Origin: Ziziphus jujuba
Lineage: Eukaryota > Streptophyta > Magnoliopsida > Rosales > Rhamnaceae
Assembly: GCF_031755915.1 (NCBI RefSeq)
Contig: NC_083384.1
Location: 3,091,001-3,155,000 of the forward strand
Direction of reading: 5' to 3'
Length of the DNA: 64,000 nucleotides
Shown here one piece after another: positions 53,139 to 64,000 of this stretch (positions are counted from its first letter, which is position 1; the number at the start of each line of letters is the position of its first letter). The position numbers were made by a program, and so were the translations under genes. The notes beneath the pieces are model-generated. The model made no database searches. It was not told where the DNA came from and saw only the letters and a program-made list of their open reading frames with translations.

Positions 53139-53380
53139 TTAACGACGAGATCTATTATCATTTTTTGCATGTCCTTGGAAACTTAGAGTAGCTGAAAATT
53201 CCCCCAATTTTATGTCCTACCATATGATCTATTATATACATTGGAAAATGCTCCTTTCCATTATGGATAGCAATAGTATGGTCGATCATTTTCGATATAA
53301 TGGTAGACACTCGGGACTAAGTGACTATTATTTCTTTTTATGCTTTTGTGTTAAGCGTATTTTTTTAGTGAACGTGTCAC
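53139..53380 (-). pseudogene. rps19: rps19 (plastid uS19), nuclear copy with GTG start
   Basis: The start is GTG (53378-53380), a common plastid rps19 start: VTRSLKKYA. After a rearranged stretch the sequence reads [39 protein letters not shown] and CKK near the end. The motif TWSR has become T-stop-SR through TGG to TAG. It marks the edge of the inverted repeat in many plastomes. Confidence 0.9.
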
Positions 53381-53434
53381 AATTAATTACTCCTATTTTC
53401 TTTTTCTTTTTTTGTAAGTATAAAGAAAAAAATT

Positions 53435-53758
53435 CTATTTACTATGGCAATGAATAATCAAATTATCACTATATTTATTCCTTTTTCTACTTCTTCTTCC
53501 AAGTGTAGGATAACCCCAAGGGGTTGTGGGCTTACCTACCCAAACTTTTATGGTTCACCCCAATATTCCCCACTAGGCTGGCTGTTGGTGAGCAATTTTT
53601 GGGTATCAAACAAACCTCCCCATAAGGTAATTTTAATGCGGCCGATTTCCCCTCTTTTGCAATCAGTTTCACTACAGCACCTGCTGCCCTAGCTAATTGT
53701 CCACCCTTTCCAAGTGTGATTTCTATGTTATGTATGGCCGTGCCTAAGGGCATACCAG
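53435..53758 (-). pseudogene. rpl2: rpl2 exon 2 (plastid uL2), internally deleted
   Basis: The exon begins [20 protein letters not shown], continues [20 protein letters not shown] and [12 protein letters not shown], and then jumps to [20 protein letters not shown], ending HCHSK with TAG at 53435-53437. About 38 residues containing the HPHGGGEGR rRNA-binding loop are deleted. Exon 1 of this copy is at 55452-55841. Confidence 0.93.
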
Positions 53759-55451
53759 TTGAAGTAGATTCTTCTTTTTGACCAATCAAAACCCTTTCCC
53801 AAACTGTACAAGCTTCTTCCAAAGCATACGGCTTTTTGGATGTAGATGATGATATCTATACATATGATCTTATATATATCGTATAATTCTTATATATATA
53901 TATCATATAATGAAGTACCACATGAGTGGATATATAGGAATCAAAATCTACTGAATCACTCATGTTATGATCTTCTACATCTTAGGTCTTCCCGTTCCTT
54001 CTATTGGAGTTTGGTGTGGTTTTAGGTTCACTTGGCCAAGAGTCTTGTGCATAACCTTTAATCTGGTTTTTAGTTTGATGTTTAGGTGATTTTTGTGTTT
54101 GTTTTTGGTATGGTGATATTTAGGATTGTTAGGGTTTTTGTTTTGAAGGAAGAAGAAGAGAAGATGTTAGAGTAGGCCACATAAAACTAGACAACACACT
54201 AAATCATTTTTGCTTTTCGTTCATTTGTTGCATATATAGATACAAAACTTGTCTCATACATGTGAGGTGTGTGTGGGACCAAATCGAAGTCTTTAAAATT
54301 CAAAATTTACACATTTCCTACTCAAAATTATGATACATAACCGTTAAACCGCCAGCTTCACATGTGAGTGCATAATTATGACAAGAGTTTGTGAGATTTT
54401 GAATTTCAAAAAACTGTCTCCACCTGATCCTGTACTTCTACTTTGACCAGATGGAAGGTTGGGATATCTTCATCCAAATTGCTTGAATTTTGGCATGTGG
54501 CATGTTGAAATATCAGGGATGAAATCTGGAGAAGCCCAAGTCAAAATAATTGGGTAGGGCCTCCAATTCATCTCAAACCAATGGACCATAACTGCTGGAA
54601 ATCTCAGCAGTTATGCCAACTTGCAACCTATATATATTGGGCTTCCCAAGGCCTTCTTGAGTCATTCTTTTTTTTTTTTTTCATTTACATATCTATTACA
54701 ACATATCCAAAAATCATAACCTCCATTATAAAAGCTCAGAGAATGCCAGCCCTAAAAATGGACCCATGTTGTTGGAAACACTGTTTCCAGCACATAGCCA
54801 TTTTACAAAATAAAATCAATACCCAACAAAGAGACAATTCATAAGCTAAATACAATAAAACTTAGGCATTCAAAAGACATTAAAAGGAACATAAAACATA
54901 GACATAAATATTGCATTAGGTCATTCAAAAAAATATTTCTTTTACAGAAACAAAGAGGGTACAAACCTTAGTGGATTTTGGTTTGCACAAGGTGGCAAGA
55001 TTACCACCTTTTCAACACCTTCATCTGGCTTATGTTCTTCATGTCACATTCAGACCGAATGACTCTATGAAATTACGTTGATACTTCCACATATTATGGG
55101 TAACGTAGGAGACATCTCTAGTTTTTCCCCCTATGAATCGTTAGAATTACCACTGCTTAGCTTTCAATTCGCCTCTACTATCAAATGAAATGTGAATAAC
55201 CCATCCTCATCTCTTTGAAACAAAGGGCTCTTTTGGTTTTGCCGGTGCTTGAAAAATTTTGTCCTCTCCATATTACTATATCTTAAGAGTCAATAATTTT
55301 ATATGAGGAACTACTAAACTCAATCACTTGCTGCCGTTACTTTTCGATTTTCTGTTGAGGTCTATCCTATAGAGGTACTCAAATTGGATAGGTTTCATCA
55401 TAAACCTGATTGGTTACTTCCAATTACATAAATCAATAGTTCAAACCGCAC
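53759..55451 (-). pseudogene. rpl2: rpl2 group II intron with solo LTR insertion
   Basis: The intron runs from GTGCG at 55451 to exon 2 at 53758. The LTR insertion at 54002-55017 divides it, leaving about 680 bp of intron. Both halves match block 1, where the site is empty. Confidence 0.88.
54002..55017 (-). mobile_element. Solo copia LTR, TSD CCTTC
   Basis: It belongs to the same family as the LTRs at 3267-4279 and 9651-10711. The minus strand starts TGTTGAAAAGGTGGTAATC; its other end has changed from CAACA to CCAATA. CCTTC copies lie at 53997-54001 and 55018-55022. The empty site CCGTTCCTTCTTCTGG in block 1 proves the insertion. Confidence 0.95.
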
Positions 55452-55841
55452 TTAAAGGTAGGGCATTTCCCATTTTTATAGGAACTTATGTACCAGAAAT
55501 AATGTATCTCCAATTATAGCCCCTCTGGGATGTAAAATATATCTTTTCTCACCATCCCCATAGTGTATGAGACAAATGTATGCATTTCAATTAGGATCAT
55601 ATTCTATAGTTACGATTATACCATATATGTCTTTTTTGTTCCATCAAAAATTGATTTTATGGTATAGACGCTTATAACCTCCGCCTTTATGCCTTGCGGT
55701 AATGATTCCTCTGGCATTACGACCTTTACCACAACGATGCTACCTATAGATCAAATTATTTCGTGGATTAGATTTCACTTGACTGTCTACGGCTCCTTTG
55801 CATGTGCTTGAGGTAGAAGTTTTGTATAAATGTATCGCCAT
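55452..55841 (-). pseudogene. rpl2: rpl2 exon 1, second copy
   Basis: From ATG at 55841: [33 protein letters not shown] then a stop, [17 protein letters not shown] and [19 protein letters not shown], then a frameshift. The Arg codon that is a stop in block 1 is intact here (CGA), so the two copies have decayed independently since they separated. Confidence 0.92.
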
Positions 55842-55859
55842 GCTATTAAGTATTTTGAT

Positions 55860-56137
55860 TTAAGTTTTTTTATTTCTAACAGGTGGAATAGAATAACCTG
55901 GTTGAAGCATAATGATCGTACATTATGCATTGTATGTCCCATAAGAGGTCCCAGTCTTCTACACTTTCCCAGGCATCGATGACTATTTATAGCTATTACC
56001 TTGGCACCAAAGAACAGTTCGACCAAATGCTTTATTTTTGTCCTAGTTGATCTTGATTCGACATTAGAAGTGTATGGATTTTTCAACAATAACTGAATAC
56101 TTTTGTCTATAAATACTGCATGTTTGATTCCATCCAT
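55860..56137 (-). pseudogene. rpl23: rpl23, second copy, frameshifted
   Basis: It starts [20 protein letters not shown] and [20 protein letters not shown], reaches GPLMGHTMH and then loses frame through a 4-bp loss near 55915-55925. The C-terminal IPPVR is readable only in another frame. The first copy (5210-5491) lacks this shift. Confidence 0.93.
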
Positions 56138-56307
56138 AAATCTATTTTCTTCCCTATGAGTTCTAGTCTTAATAAGAATGCTAGTTCTTATTGTTCATAT
56201 GTTATGATATCAATATACCACACCAATTTGTTATGTATAGATGATGAGATTCCATTGATACAAAGCCAATTCCAATAGACTTATTTTATTGGAGGGTCCC
56301 ATTAGCG

Positions 56308-56381
56308 TGCATCCAGTAGGAATTAAACCTACGAATTTGGCAATCATGAGTTGGGCGCTTTAACCATTCAACCATGGATGC
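56308..56381 (-). tRNA. trnI-CAU: trnI-CAU, second copy
   Basis: The minus strand starts GCATCCATGGTTGAATGG and ends TTTAATTCCTACTGGATGCA, 74 nt, with anticodon CAU and AAGCGCCC kept. Changes in the D and T arms (GGTTGAA, TTTAATTCC) mark it as degenerate, but the cloverleaf is still possible. Confidence 0.9.
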
Positions 56382-56469
56382 TTAGCGAGGATCCTCGTAC
56401 ATGGTGAATAACCAAATTCCAATTCAAATGAAATCTTGAGGATAAATCAATTAAATTTAGGAGGACTCA

Positions 56470-59400
56470 ATGAAAGGACATCCTGAGACTGAAATCTCAG
56501 ATTTTCGAATTAAGAGAGATATTGAGATAAATAAAGAATTCTCACTATTTCTTAGATTCATGGACCCAAATCAATTCAGTGAGATCTTTCATTCACATTT
56601 TTTTCCATCAAGAACATTTTATAAAACTCTTGGACTCCCAAATTTGGAGTATCCTAATTTCACACAATTCACATTTTTAGGGTTCAACAAGAATCGATAT
56701 TTCATGATCAAGGGTGTAGTATTATTTGTAGTACTGATCCTTATATATTGTATTAATACTCGAAAGATGGTCGAAAGAAAAATTCTCTATTTGACAGGCC
56801 TTCTTCCTATACCTATGAATTTCATTGGACCCAGAAATGATACATTGTAAGAATGTTTTGGGTCTTCCAATATCAATAGGTTGATTGTTTTGCTCTTGTA
56901 ACTTCCAAAAGGCAAAAAGATCTCTGAGAGCTATTTCCTAGATCCGAAAGAGAGTACTTAGGCTCTCCCGATAACTAAAAAGTGTATCATGCCCAAATCT
57001 AGGGTTCGCGGTGGTGGAGGAACTGGATCAGGAAAAAAAGGGATTCTAGTTGTAAGATATCTAATGAAACCATCACTGGAATTGAGATCTCATTCAAAAA
57101 GAAAGATATCAAATATCTGGAGTTTCTTTTTGTATATTCTATGGATGATCCAATCCACAAGGACCATGATTGGGAATTGTTTGATCGTCTTTCTCTGAGG
57201 AAGAGGCCAAACATAATCAACTTGAATTTAGGACAGCTATTCTAAATCTTAGTGAAAAACTGGATTTGTTATCTCATGTTTGCTTTTCGTGAAAAAATAC
57301 CAATTGAAGTGGAGGGTTTCTTCAAACAGCAAGGAGCTGGGTCAACTATTTAGGCAAATGATATTGAGCATGTTTCCCATCTATCCTCGAGAAACAAGTA
57401 GGCTATTTCTTTGCAAAATTGTGCTCAATTTCATATGTGACAGTTCCGCCAAGATCTCTTATGTAGTTTGGGGAAGAATCCACACGAATCGAATTTTTTA
57501 AGGAGCATATCGAGAGAGAATTGGATTTGGTTAGACAATGTGTGGTTGGTAAAGAAGGATCGATTTTTTAGTAAGGTACGGAATGTATCGTTAAATATTC
57601 AATATGATTCTACAAGATCTAGTTTTGTTCAAGTAACAGATTCTAGCCAATTGAAAGGATCTTTGGATCGATCTAGAGATCATTTCGATTCCATTAATAA
57701 TGAGGATTCAAAATATCACACACTAATCAATCAAAGAGAGATTCAACAACTAAAAGAAAGATCGATTCTTTGGGATCCTTCCTTTCTTCAAACAGAATGA
57801 ACAGAGATAGAATCAGACCGATTCCCTAAATGCCTTTCTAGATATCCCTCAAAGTCCTGGCTATTCATGGAACGTGAGAAGTTGATGAATAATCATCTAC
57901 TTCCATAAGAAATCGAAGAATTTCTTAGGAATCCTACAAGCTTCATTCGTTCTTTTTTCTTTGATAGATGGTCAGAGCTTCATTTGGGTTCGAATCCTAC
58001 TGAAAGGTCCACCAAAGATTAGAAATTGTTGAAGAAAGAAAAAGATGTTTCTTTTGTCCTTTCCAGGTGATCAAAAAATAAAGAAATAGTTAATATATTC
58101 AAGATAATTACGTATTTACAAAATACCATCTAAATTCATCCTATTTCATCAGATCCGGGATGTGATATGGTTCCGAAGGATGAACTGAATAGTTCCAATA
58201 AAATTTAATTCTTGAAAAGAAATCCATTTTTTTATTTATTTCATCTATTCCATGACCAGAATAGGCGAGATACACGTTACACCATGATTATGAATCAGAA
58301 GTTCAAGAAATGGCAGATCTATTCACTCTATCAATAACCGAGCTAGATCTGGTGTATCATAAGGGATTTGCCTTTTCTATTGATTCCTACATATCAGATC
58401 AAAAACAATTCTTGAATGAGGTATTCAACTTCAGGGATGAATCGAAAAATAAATCTTTATTGGTTATACCTCCTATTTTTTATGAAAAAAATGAATCTTT
58501 CAGTCGAATGATAAGAAAAAATGGGTCCGGACCTCCTGCGGGAATGATTTGGAATATACAAAACCAAAAATAATGGTATTTGCTAACAACAACATAATGG
58601 AGGCAGTCAATCAATATAGATTGATCCAAAATTTAATTCAAATCCAATATAGCACCTATGGGTACATAAGAAATCTATTGAGAAATGTATTGGATCAATT
58701 CTTTTTAATGAATAGATCCGATTGCAACTTGGAATTTGGAATTCAAAAGGATCAAATAGGAAATGATACTCTGAATCATAGAACTATAATGAAATATACG
58801 ATCAACCAACATTTATCAAATTTGAAAAAGAGTAAGAAGAAATGGTTTGATCCTCTTATTTTTATTTCTCGAACCGAGAGATCTATGAATCGGGATCCTA
58901 ATGCATGTAGATACAAATGGTCCAATGGGAGCAAGAATTTACAGGAACATTTGGAACATTTCATTTCTGAGCATAATAGCCATTTTCATTTTTAAGTAGT
59001 GCTCAATCGATTACGTAATAATCAATATTCAATTGATTGGTCTGAGGTTATCAACAAAAAAGATTTATCAAAGTTTCTTCTCCTTTTGTCTAACTCACTT
59101 CCTTTTTTCTTTGTGAGTTTTGGGAATATCCCCATTCATAGGTTTGAGATCCACATTTATGAATTGAAAGGTCCAAATGATCAACTCTGCAATTAGTTGT
59201 TAGAATCAATAGGTTTTCAAATCGTTCATTTGAAAAAATGGAAACCTTTCTTATTGGATGATCATGATACTTCCCATAAAGTGAAATTCTTGATCAATGG
59301 AGGAACAGTATCACAATTTTTGTTCAATAATATACCAAAGTGGATGATTGTCTAATTTCATACTAGAAATAATTGCAGGAAATATTTTGATAACATGGAT

Positions 59401-62400
59401 TCCTATTTCTTAATGATATCCCATGATCAAGACAATTGTCTGAATCCCATGAAACCATTTCATAGAAATTCATTGATATCTTCTTTTTATAAAGCAAATC
59501 GACTTCGATTCTTGAATAATACACATCACTTCTACTTCTATTGTAACAAAGGATTCCTTTTTTATGTGGAACAGGCCCGTATCAATAATTATGATTTTAC
59601 GTACGGACAATTCCTTAATATCTTGTTCATTCGCAAACAAAATATTTTCTTTAGGCAGTGGTAAAAAAAATATGTTTTTTTGGAGAGAGATACTATTTCA
59701 CCATTCGAGTTACAGGTGTCTAACATATTCATAACTAACAATTTCCCACAAAATGGCGACGAAAAGTATAAATTGTACAAATATTTCCATTTTCCAATTC
59801 GATCCGATCCATTCATTCATAGAGCTATTTACTCGATCGCAGACATTTTTTGAACACTTCAAACAGAAGGACAAATAGTCAATTTTGAAAGAACTTATTG
59901 TCAACATCTTTCAGATATGAATCTGTCTTATTCAAAAGGGAAGAACTTGCATCAGTATCTCAATTGCAATTCAACCATGGGTTTGATTCACAATTCATGT
60001 TTTGAGAAATATTTACCATCCGAAAAGAAGAAAAAATGGGGTCTTTATCTCAAGAAATGCCTTGAGAAAGGGCGAATGTATAGAACCTTTCAACAAGATA
60101 GTGCTTTTTCAACTCTCTTAAAATGGAATATATTCCAAACATAGGATACAAATATCTAAATTTGATACTTTTAGATACCTTTTCAGACCTTTTGCTGATA
60201 CTAAGTAGCAGCCAAAAATTTGTATCCATTTTTCATAATATTATGTGTGGATTAGATATATCATGGTGAATTCTTTAGAAAAAACTGTGTCTTCCACAAT
60301 GGAATCTGATAAGTGAGATTTCGAGTATGTTTACATAATCTTCTTCTGTCCGAAGAAATGGTTCATCAAAATAATGAGTCACCATTGATATCGACACATA
60401 TGAGATTGCCAAATGTTCAGGAGTTCCTCTATTCAATCCTTTTCTTTTTTCTTGTTGCTGGTTAACTCGTTCGAACACACCTTCTCTTTGTTTATCTAGC
60501 CTATAGTGAGTTACAGACAAAGTTCGAAAGGGTCAAATCTTTGATGATTCCATCATACATGATTGAGTTGCAAAAACTTCTGGATAGGTATCCTACATCT
60601 GAATTGAATTCTTTATGGTTAAAGAATCTCTTTCTAGTTGATCTAGAACAATTAGGAGATTCTCTAGAAGAAATACGAGGTTATGCTTCTGGCGGCAATG
60701 TGCTATAGGGTGCTGGTCCTGCTTATGGGGTCAAATCAATACGTTCTAAGAAGAAATATTTGAACATCAATCTCATCGATAACATCGATTTCATAAGTAT
60801 CATACCAAATACCATCAATCGAATCGCTTTTTTGAGAAATACGAGACATCTAAGTCATACAAGTAAAGAGATCTATTCATTGATAAGAAAAAGAAAAAAT
60901 GTGAACAATGATTGGATTGATGATAAAATAGAATCTTGGGTCTTGAACACTGATTCGATTAATGATAAAGAAAGAGAGTTCTTGGTTTAGTTCTCCACCT
61001 TAACGATAGAAAAAAGCATTGATCAAATTCTATTGAGTCTGACTCATAGTGATCGTTTATCAAAGAATGTCTCTGGTTATCAAATGATTGAACAACCGGG
61101 AGTAATTTACTTATGATACTTAGTTGACATTCTTAAAAATTATCTAATGAGTTATGAGTTCAATACATCCTGTTTAGCCGAAATATGGATATTCCTTGCT
61201 CATTATCAAACAATCACTTATTCACAAACCTCCTGTGGAGCTAATAATTTTCATTTCCCATCTCATAGAAAACATTTTTCACTCCACTTAGCCCTATCCC
61301 TCTCTAGGAGTATTTTAGTGATAGGTTCTATAGGAACTAGATGATCCTATTTGGTTGAATACCTAGCAACAAACTCCTATGTTCCTTTCATTACAGTATT
61401 TCTGAACAAGTTATTGGATAGAAAGGGTTTTCTTATTGATGATAGTGACGATATTGATGATAGTAACCGTGACCTTGCTATGGAGCTGGAGCTTCTAGCT
61501 ATGATGAATGCGCTAACTATGGATATGATGCCTAAAATGGACCGATTTTGTATCACCTTTCAACTTAAATTAGCAAAAGCGATGTCTCCTTGCATAATAT
61601 GGATTCCAAACATTCATGATCTGGATATGAATGAGTCCAATTACTTATCCCTTAGTCTATTAGTGTACGATCTCTCTTGGGATTGTGAAAGATGTTCCAT
61701 AAGAAATATTCTTATTATTGCTTCTATTTATATTCCCCAAAAAGTGAATCCCACTCTAATAGCTCTGAATAAATTAAATACATACATTAAGATACGAAGG
61801 CTTCTTATTCCACAACAAGGAAGCACTTTTTCACTATTTCATATACTAAGGAAGTTCACTTGGGAAAGAAAATGTTCCATACTAATGGATTCGGGTCCAT
61901 AACCATGGGTTGCAATAAACGAGATCTTGTAGCACTTACCAATGAGGTCCTATCGATTAGTATTACACAGAAGAAATCAATTATAGACACTAACATAATT
62001 AGATCTGCTTTTCATCGATAAACTTAGGTTTTGCAATCCCAGGTAAGATCGGTACAGGATCATGGGATCCTTTTCTATCAGATAAAAAGGGCTGTTGCAC
62101 AAAATGTACTTCTAAGTAATTGCTCCATAGATCCTATATCTATCTATATGAAGAAGAAATCATGTAACGAAGGGGATTCTTATTTGTAGAAATGGTACTT
62201 TGAATTTGGAATGAGCATGAAGAAATTAATGATACTTTTTTATCTTTCGAGTTGTTCTGCCGGATCGGTCACTCAAGACATTAGGTCTCTACCCGGACTC
62301 GATGAAAAAAATGGGATCCTTCTTATGGACTCGTTGATAATGATTCTGATCTACTTCATGGCCTATTAGAAGTAGAAGGTTCTCTGGTGGGATCCTCACG

Positions 62401-63180
62401 GATAGAGAAAGATTGCAGCTAGTTTGATAATGATCGAGTGACATTGCTCCTTCGGCCCGAACCAAGGAATCCCTTAGATATCATGCAATATCATTGGTCA
62501 GAGATTTCTAATGGATTTTTCGATTCTAATTGATAGAGGATGATTTATTCAATCACATAGTTTGGGCTCCTAGAATATGGTGCCTTTGTGGCTTTCTATT
62601 TGATTGTATTGAAAGGCCTAATGAATTGGGATTTCCTTATTTGGCCAGTTCATTTCGGGGCAAGCAGATCATTTATGATGAAGAGGATGGGCTTCAAGAG
62701 AATGATTCAGAGTTCTTGTAGAGTGGAACCATGTAGTACCAGACACAAGATAGATCTTCAAAAGAACAAGGCTTTTTTCGAAGAAGCCAACTCATTTGGG
62801 ACCCTACAGATCAACTTTTTTTCCTATTCAAAGATCAGCCCGTTGTCTCTATGTTTTCACGTCGAGAATTCTTTGCAGATGGAAAGATGTTAAAGGGGCT
62901 TCTTACTTCCCAATCAGATCTTCCTGCATCAATATATAAGCGCTGGTTTATTAAGAATATGCAAGAAAAGTACTTTGAATTGTTGATTCATCGTTAGAGA
63001 TGGCTTAGAACCAATAGTTCATTATCTAATAGATTTTTGCATTCTAATACTCCCTCTGAGAGTTATCAGTATTTATCAAAGCTGTTCCTATCTAACGGAA
63101 CACTATTGGATCAAATGACAAAGATATTGTTGAGAAAAATATGGCTTTTCCCGGATGAAATGAAAATTGGAGTCGTGTAA
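56470..63180 (+). pseudogene. ycf2: ycf2, nearly full length, nuclear copy
   Basis: ATG at 56470 opens [20 protein letters not shown] and runs 126 codons to a stop at 56848. Recognisable blocks then follow through the whole gene, for example DPSFLQTE near 57780, [20 protein letters not shown] (58310), [12 protein letters not shown] (59160), [20 protein letters not shown] (60555), and the ATPase region 61300-61640. The Walker A GSIGTGRS has become GSIGTR-stop-S (61342-61344). Walker [17 protein letters not shown] is intact. The end ...MKIGVV precedes TAA at 63178-63180. About 6.7 kb, close to native size, but with dozens of stops and shifts. Confidence 0.95.
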
Positions 63181-64000
63181 CAAAAGAAAGGTTTCCCATT
63201 CCTTAGCCAGAAAGATATGTGGTCATGAAACAAGGACTAATGGAACATAATTGACCGGATGGTAGAGTCGTGGAAACACTCGTTTCTTCCATATTTTGGA
63301 CCTCAGCTCCATGGAATGATATACTACTGCTGAAACATGGAAGAATTTAAATCTTAGATCAAAACATTAGGGATGGATGGTATGAATTGCCTAAACAAGA
63401 ATTCTTGAACAGTGAACAACCAAAACTATTACTCACTACAGCAAAAAATTTCCATTAATGAAAGATGTAAATCCATTGGGAATTAAAAATATGCATGTCG
63501 GATGAAATGGTTGTTGCTATCTACTACAATAACGACTCATTGGTTTAACTGAATAACTAAATAAGATAGATAGACATTTCTCTTTGTCTCAGGTCAACAA
63601 ATCTTCTCCATTAACCCCTATATGGATAATACACATTCTAGTTGATCGACTAATTCTAATTGTTTTGAAGCAATCCACAGAGCGGTTCATCCTATTTAGA
63701 TATTCATGACCAAGAAGTACTGGATTCTCTTTTGGATAAGCCCTGAAAGGAGAAGGAAGGCTGGAATACCAATAGGCATCTATTATTGAATTCACCCAAA
63801 TGGGTAGTATCCATTTTGGGAATGTCTAGGACCAAAGTCACTGAATGGGTAAGTCACCAATCCCCAAAATGGACTATGCAATGTACTTTATTTGCTGGGT
63901 TATGGGGGGGCATTTTACCAGAGGTTTCTATTGTATCAATCTACCTTTGTGTGATTCCTGTTGAAGCATATACTCGGGAGGTGCGGTGGGTGCAGGACGG
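63181..64000 (+). pseudogene. ycf15: ycf15 and ycf2-trnL spacer (plastid origin)
   Basis: Downstream of ycf2 the sequence follows the inverted-repeat spacer. The ycf15 region starts at about 63268 with GTGGAAACACTCG (ATG changed to GTG), reads SFLPYFGPQLHG-like sequence and continues to about 63530 with stops. From there to the window edge I see only non-coding inverted-repeat spacer. Confidence 0.75.

Larger units (their letters stand above)
49225..64000. other. NUPT block 3: plastid rps8 to ycf15
   Basis: The gene order rps8-rpl14-rpl16-rps3-rpl22-rps19-rpl2-rpl23-trnI-CAU (all minus) followed by ycf2 and ycf15 (plus) is the plastome junction of the large single-copy region and inverted repeat. 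Without the solo LTR the block is about 13.8 kb and reaches the window edge. Every protein gene is broken. Its rpl2-ycf2 part duplicates block 1 in the same orientation. Confidence 0.95.

Noticed and set aside
4280..64000. The window as a piece of a plastid genome
   Set aside because: Plastid genes are out of plastome order between blocks, nearly all are broken, and the blocks are interrupted by nuclear LTR retrotransposons with target duplications.

Overview
This is plant nuclear DNA made of decayed plastid DNA (nuclear plastid DNA, NUPT) that has been invaded repeatedly by transposable elements. I see no convincing host gene. Plastid genes are recognisable in plastome order (rps8-rpl14-rpl16-rps3-rpl22-rps19-rpl2-rpl23-trnI-ycf2-ycf15, and ndhH-rps15-ycf1). 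Almost all carry stops, frameshifts or deletions, and they are split by LTR retrotransposons with 5-bp target-site duplications (TSDs), so this is not a plastome. Plastid rpl22, intact-type ndhH and a group II intron in rpl2 point to an angiosperm with an ordinary plastome. I cannot name the species.

Layout. 1-4279: 3' part of a Ty1/copia element with a complete 3' LTR, lying against plastid rpl2 intron. 4280-7041: NUPT block 1 (rpl2 exon 1, an open rpl23, trnI-CAU, 5' ycf2). 7042-8727: scrambled gypsy fragment. 8728-13563: NUPT block 2 (ndhH, rps15, ycf1), with a solo copia LTR at 9651-10711. 13564-26508: minus-strand Ty3/gypsy element (element 2), into which a young plus-strand relative (element 1, 16242-22439, TSD CCATC) and a solo LTR (24616-25759, TSD ATAAG) have inserted. 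26509-28242: unidentified AT-rich DNA. 28243-49032: CACTA (En/Spm) transposon with Ptta-like and TNP2-like transposase remnants, a subterminal repeat array and a degenerate right terminus. It is split by gypsy element 5 (32782-45025), which itself contains element 4 (33186-38061, TSD GCTTT), and by a solo LTR (45226-46360, TSD TAGTG). 49225-64000: NUPT block 3 (rps8 to ycf15), with a solo copia LTR (54002-55017, TSD CCTTC) in the rpl2 intron.

How the parts relate. All gypsy pieces belong to one family with TGAT...ATCA LTR ends and a Met-tRNA primer site. Elements 1, 2 and 4 are gag-protease elements whose reverse transcriptase and most of the integrase are deleted. Element 5 still shows reverse transcriptase and RNase H, but its catalytic motif is broken, so none can move alone. 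The 3' tail of the pol reading frame lies inside the LTR and is conserved between diverged LTR types. Nesting gives a relative history: plastid DNA first, then CACTA and copia, then gypsy element 5 and element 2, then elements 4 and 1 and the solo LTRs. I found no new cellular system. The most unusual items are the non-autonomous gag-only lineage with an intact 1083-codon frame, the LTR-encoded pol tail, and two comparable NUPT copies of the rpl2-ycf2 region.
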